Below are positions 6,007 through 7,385 of a DNA stretch of 7,385 nucleotides, piece by piece. The first letter of the stretch is position 1. Every line of letters starts with the position of its first letter. Source of the stretch: Deltaproteobacteria bacterium RIFCSPLOWO2_02_FULL_57_26 (GTDB lineage Bacteria; Desulfobacterota; Binatia; UBA9968). The stretch spans positions 1-7,385 of the forward strand of contig MGSI01000044.1 of the NCBI GenBank assembly GCA_001798455.1. The letters run 5' to 3'. A program made the translations under genes and the position numbers. Below the pieces are notes generated by a model. The model did not search any database and was not told the DNA's origin. It saw only the letters and a program-made list of their open reading frames with translations.

Positions 6007-6599
6007 CCTTTATCCTCTATTTCCTCTTCCCCCTCTCTAAGTGGGTAACTTATCTCCATATCTTGACAGAGCTTTTCGTCCACCTCGTGCAAGAGACCAA
6101 TGAAGAGAATTCCAGTCTCTCCGTCACGCAGAGTCTCCCTTATCCTCTTAGCGACATAAAGATCCCTGCGATGAAGGAGATCCTCGCCCGGCGTTACCCG
6201 ATCACCGGTCTCACTATCCGCATCCAAACCATCTCTTAACCGAAGATATTCCTCCACGAGGAGCTGAGCATCCTCTGTTCCCATGATAGTGGCCCCTCTC
6301 TCCGCTAATTCGACTAAAAGCTGATGGTTTTTGCTTCCCTGCCGCGCAAGGTCCTGAACAATCTCCAACTCCCTGCCGCATACGGGAAGGCCATCCTGAT
6401 AGACTTTTATTTTGTGAAAGTCGATCTCCAGGGCCATCACTTTTGTTCTGATCTCCTGCCATAAGGCATCTACGCCTTTGACGCGCTGGCGCCAGACAGA
6501 CAGACCAAAACGGTCGATATATCTTTTCCTGAGATTGTGGGTGAGGGAGCCGAAATCGACCTCAGAGTGCACGATGGGGACATAGATTAGTTTTCGCAT
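6003..6599 (-). CDS. Conserved-looking protein of unknown function (198 aa), gas-vesicle neighbour
   Basis: I do not recognise a named family. The protein is soluble, with no signal peptide or membrane helix. The start LIYVPIVHSEVDFGS (4-18) is a beta strand running into H11 and E13. A YQDGLPVCG motif sits at 67-75. A helical region includes NHQLLVELAERGATIMGTED (91-110). After an acidic linker (about 124-140), RRDLYVAKRI (144-153) precedes a strand ending in a histidine, ILFIGLLHEVDEKL (164-177). The N-terminal strand-HxE and the late 'RD...I...hhhhG..H' element recall TraB/Tiki/ChaN-like proteins, but this is a weak impression. The tail is acidic. The ATG is at 6599, with AAGAG and AGAGGG just upstream, and the stop overlaps the AAA ATPase start (ATGA), implying co-translation and perhaps a shared complex, for example a substrate adaptor. 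Confidence 0.85.
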   Translation of the reverse strand: MRKLIYVPIVHSEVDFGSLTHNLRKRYIDRFGLSVWRQRVKGVDALWQEIRTKVMALEIDFHKIKVYQDGLPVCGRELEIVQDLARQGSKNHQLLVELAERGATIMGTEDAQLLVEEYLRLRDGLDADSETGDRVTPGEDLLHRRDLYVAKRIRETLRDGETGILFIGLLHEVDEKLCQDMEISYPLREGEEEIEDKG

Positions 6600-6696
6600 G
6601 CCCTCTACTCTTTAAAGGTTGACCAGTTCGCACGAACGTTTTGGCAAAGAAGTTACTGTATATCGGTTAAAGCTTATAAACGCTATTATTTTTTCA
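6600..6696. other. Intergenic gap in the operon
   Basis: This 97-base gap separates the gas-vesicle gene from the 198-residue gene. It is AT-rich and holds a short palindrome GTTCG-CA-CGAAC (6626-6637). I see no convincing sigma70 or sigma54 promoter and no terminator, so read-through from the gas-vesicle operon is the simplest view. Confidence 0.4.
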
Positions 6697-7385
6697 TTAT
6701 CCTCCACTTTCATCCCCAAAAACCGGACAGAAATTGTAAGGGGGCCAAGGCCCTGTAACACTAAAGGCAAGCCCTCGACTATGGTATTTTTCTTCGGTCT
6801 CCTTAACCTTACCCCGAAAGATCCTAACATCACTCTTTAGGACCAAGAAGGCCGCATTGAGGATCATTTCTTCTCTCTCCTTATGCTCCTCGAGCTTAAA
6901 TAACTTATTCTTTACCCCCATTACTGCATGGGCAAGTAGATCCTGAAACACTTTCTCTGTAATTTTGAGCGTCATACCGTTAAGCCCATCCTTGATGGCC
7001 AAATCCCTCTTTTTTCTCAAGAGATAGGCCTGCCCGGGAGAGGCCTCCTTTAGCTTTTCCGCAACGGGCTGTACCGCAGGGCTCAGCCCCTTTATAGCCT
7101 TCTGAAGTTGGCTACCATCTATATATCCCTTGACTCCCCACTCCTCCTTATCTGCAATGTCGGAGAAAAAATGAGTAATTTCCACATGATGGAGCCTCAG
7201 AATTTCCTCTATCCTTTCTCTATCAGCAAAGATGGTGCAGAATCGTGTCGGCATAACGGGATAAGCTTCCATGATCTTTTCAATAACTCGCTCGTGAATT
7301 AAAACCCGAGGGGCAATCCATTCAAGGTTCCCCATCCTTTGCTCTAATGCGCTAGCGCCAAATTCCTTCAAGGGGACAAAGGAGA
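6697..7385 (-). CDS. Gas vesicle protein of the GvpL/GvpF family (5' part outside the window)
   Basis: GvpF and GvpL are accessory proteins of gas-vesicle assembly that interact with the shell protein GvpA. The visible part covers about 229 codons with the family hallmarks: SFVPLKEFG at the right edge, EWIAPRVLIHERVI, VMPTRFCTIF (near 7257-7228), EEWGVKGYID, GQAYLLRKK and the C-terminal GPWPPYNF (near 6753-6730), then a short tail and TAA. A TTG at 7371 looks like a start, but it is the leucine of the conserved VPLKEF segment and the frame stays open to the window edge. The N-terminal ferredoxin-like part is therefore missing and the true start lies outside. F and L paralogues cannot be told apart from this part. 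It is the only direct sign of gas vesicles here; gvpA, gvpN and others would be expected further right. Confidence 0.93.
   Translation of the reverse strand, partial: SFVPLKEFGASALEQRMGNLEWIAPRVLIHERVIEKIMEAYPVMPTRFCTIFADRERIEEILRLHHVEITHFFSDIADKEEWGVKGYIDGSQLQKAIKGLSPAVQPVAEKLKEASPGQAYLLRKKRDLAIKDGLNGMTLKITEKVFQDLLAHAVMGVKNKLFKLEEHKEREEMILNAAFLVLKSDVRIFRGKVKETEEKYHSRGLAFSVTGPWPPYNFCPVFGDESGG

Noticed and set aside
6626..6637. GTTCG-CA-CGAAC palindrome as a LexA-type operator
   Set aside because: The half-site order is inverted relative to the GAAC-N4-GTTC LexA box, and no promoter is evident beside it.
6612..6713. Short minus-strand frame overlapping the end of the gas-vesicle gene and crossing the gap
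   Set aside because: It has no recognisable content. The ATG next to the GGAGG there (TAATGAAAAAATAA) stops after three codons.
7369..7371. TTG as start codon of the gas-vesicle gene
   Set aside because: It encodes the leucine of the conserved VPLKEF segment and the frame continues open to the window edge, so the gene is partial.
1..7385. CRISPR arrays, tRNA/rRNA genes, insertion sequences
   Set aside because: I saw no regularly spaced direct repeats, no cloverleaf or rRNA-like sequence, and no transposase frame.

Overview
All recognisable genes lie on the minus strand, so the window reads from its right edge (7385) to its left (1). The sequence is bacterial: an NtrC-type sigma54 activator with an intact GAFTGA loop, a soluble NtrB-like histidine kinase, and good sigma54 promoter matches. 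The mix of a gas-vesicle gene, a Cdc48/VAT-type tandem AAA ATPase and sigma54 control suggests an anaerobic or environmental Gram-negative-type lineage (for example Desulfobacterota, Nitrospirota or similar), but the taxon cannot be fixed from this sequence.

Right half (7385-3841): the 3' part of a GvpL/GvpF-family gas-vesicle gene runs off the right edge. A 97-base gap follows, then a 198-residue protein of unknown function, then, with an ATGA stop/start overlap, a 721-residue Cdc48-like double-ring AAA ATPase with both ATPase sites intact. Middle (3821-1291): a PAS-HisKA-HATPase kinase and its presumed partner, a REC-AAA-Fis activator, are joined by another ATGA overlap. The five genes look like one operon in which a two-component system is co-transcribed with gas-vesicle assembly or quality-control functions.

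Left part (1290-1): this is regulatory. A sigma54 promoter at 1029-1044, with an inverted repeat about 80 bases upstream of the predicted transcription start, leads into an unusual regulator with an excisionase/MerR-like helix-turn-helix at the N terminus and a receiver domain at the C terminus. Beyond it come two tandem TGGGG-N8-CCCCA operators (418-454), a second sigma54-like promoter (339-354), a REP-like palindrome, a near-ideal Shine-Dalgarno with a 44-residue reading frame, and the out-of-frame C-terminal remnant of a histidine kinase (15-113).

Proposed circuit (inference): the kinase phosphorylates the sigma54 activator, which fires one or both sigma54 promoters to its left, and probably a gas-vesicle promoter outside the window to the right. 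The HTH-receiver protein would be a second-tier regulator. The least described parts are the 198-residue protein paired with the Cdc48-like ATPase beside gvpF/L, and the paired sigma54 promoter/enhancer layout around the inverted-architecture regulator.
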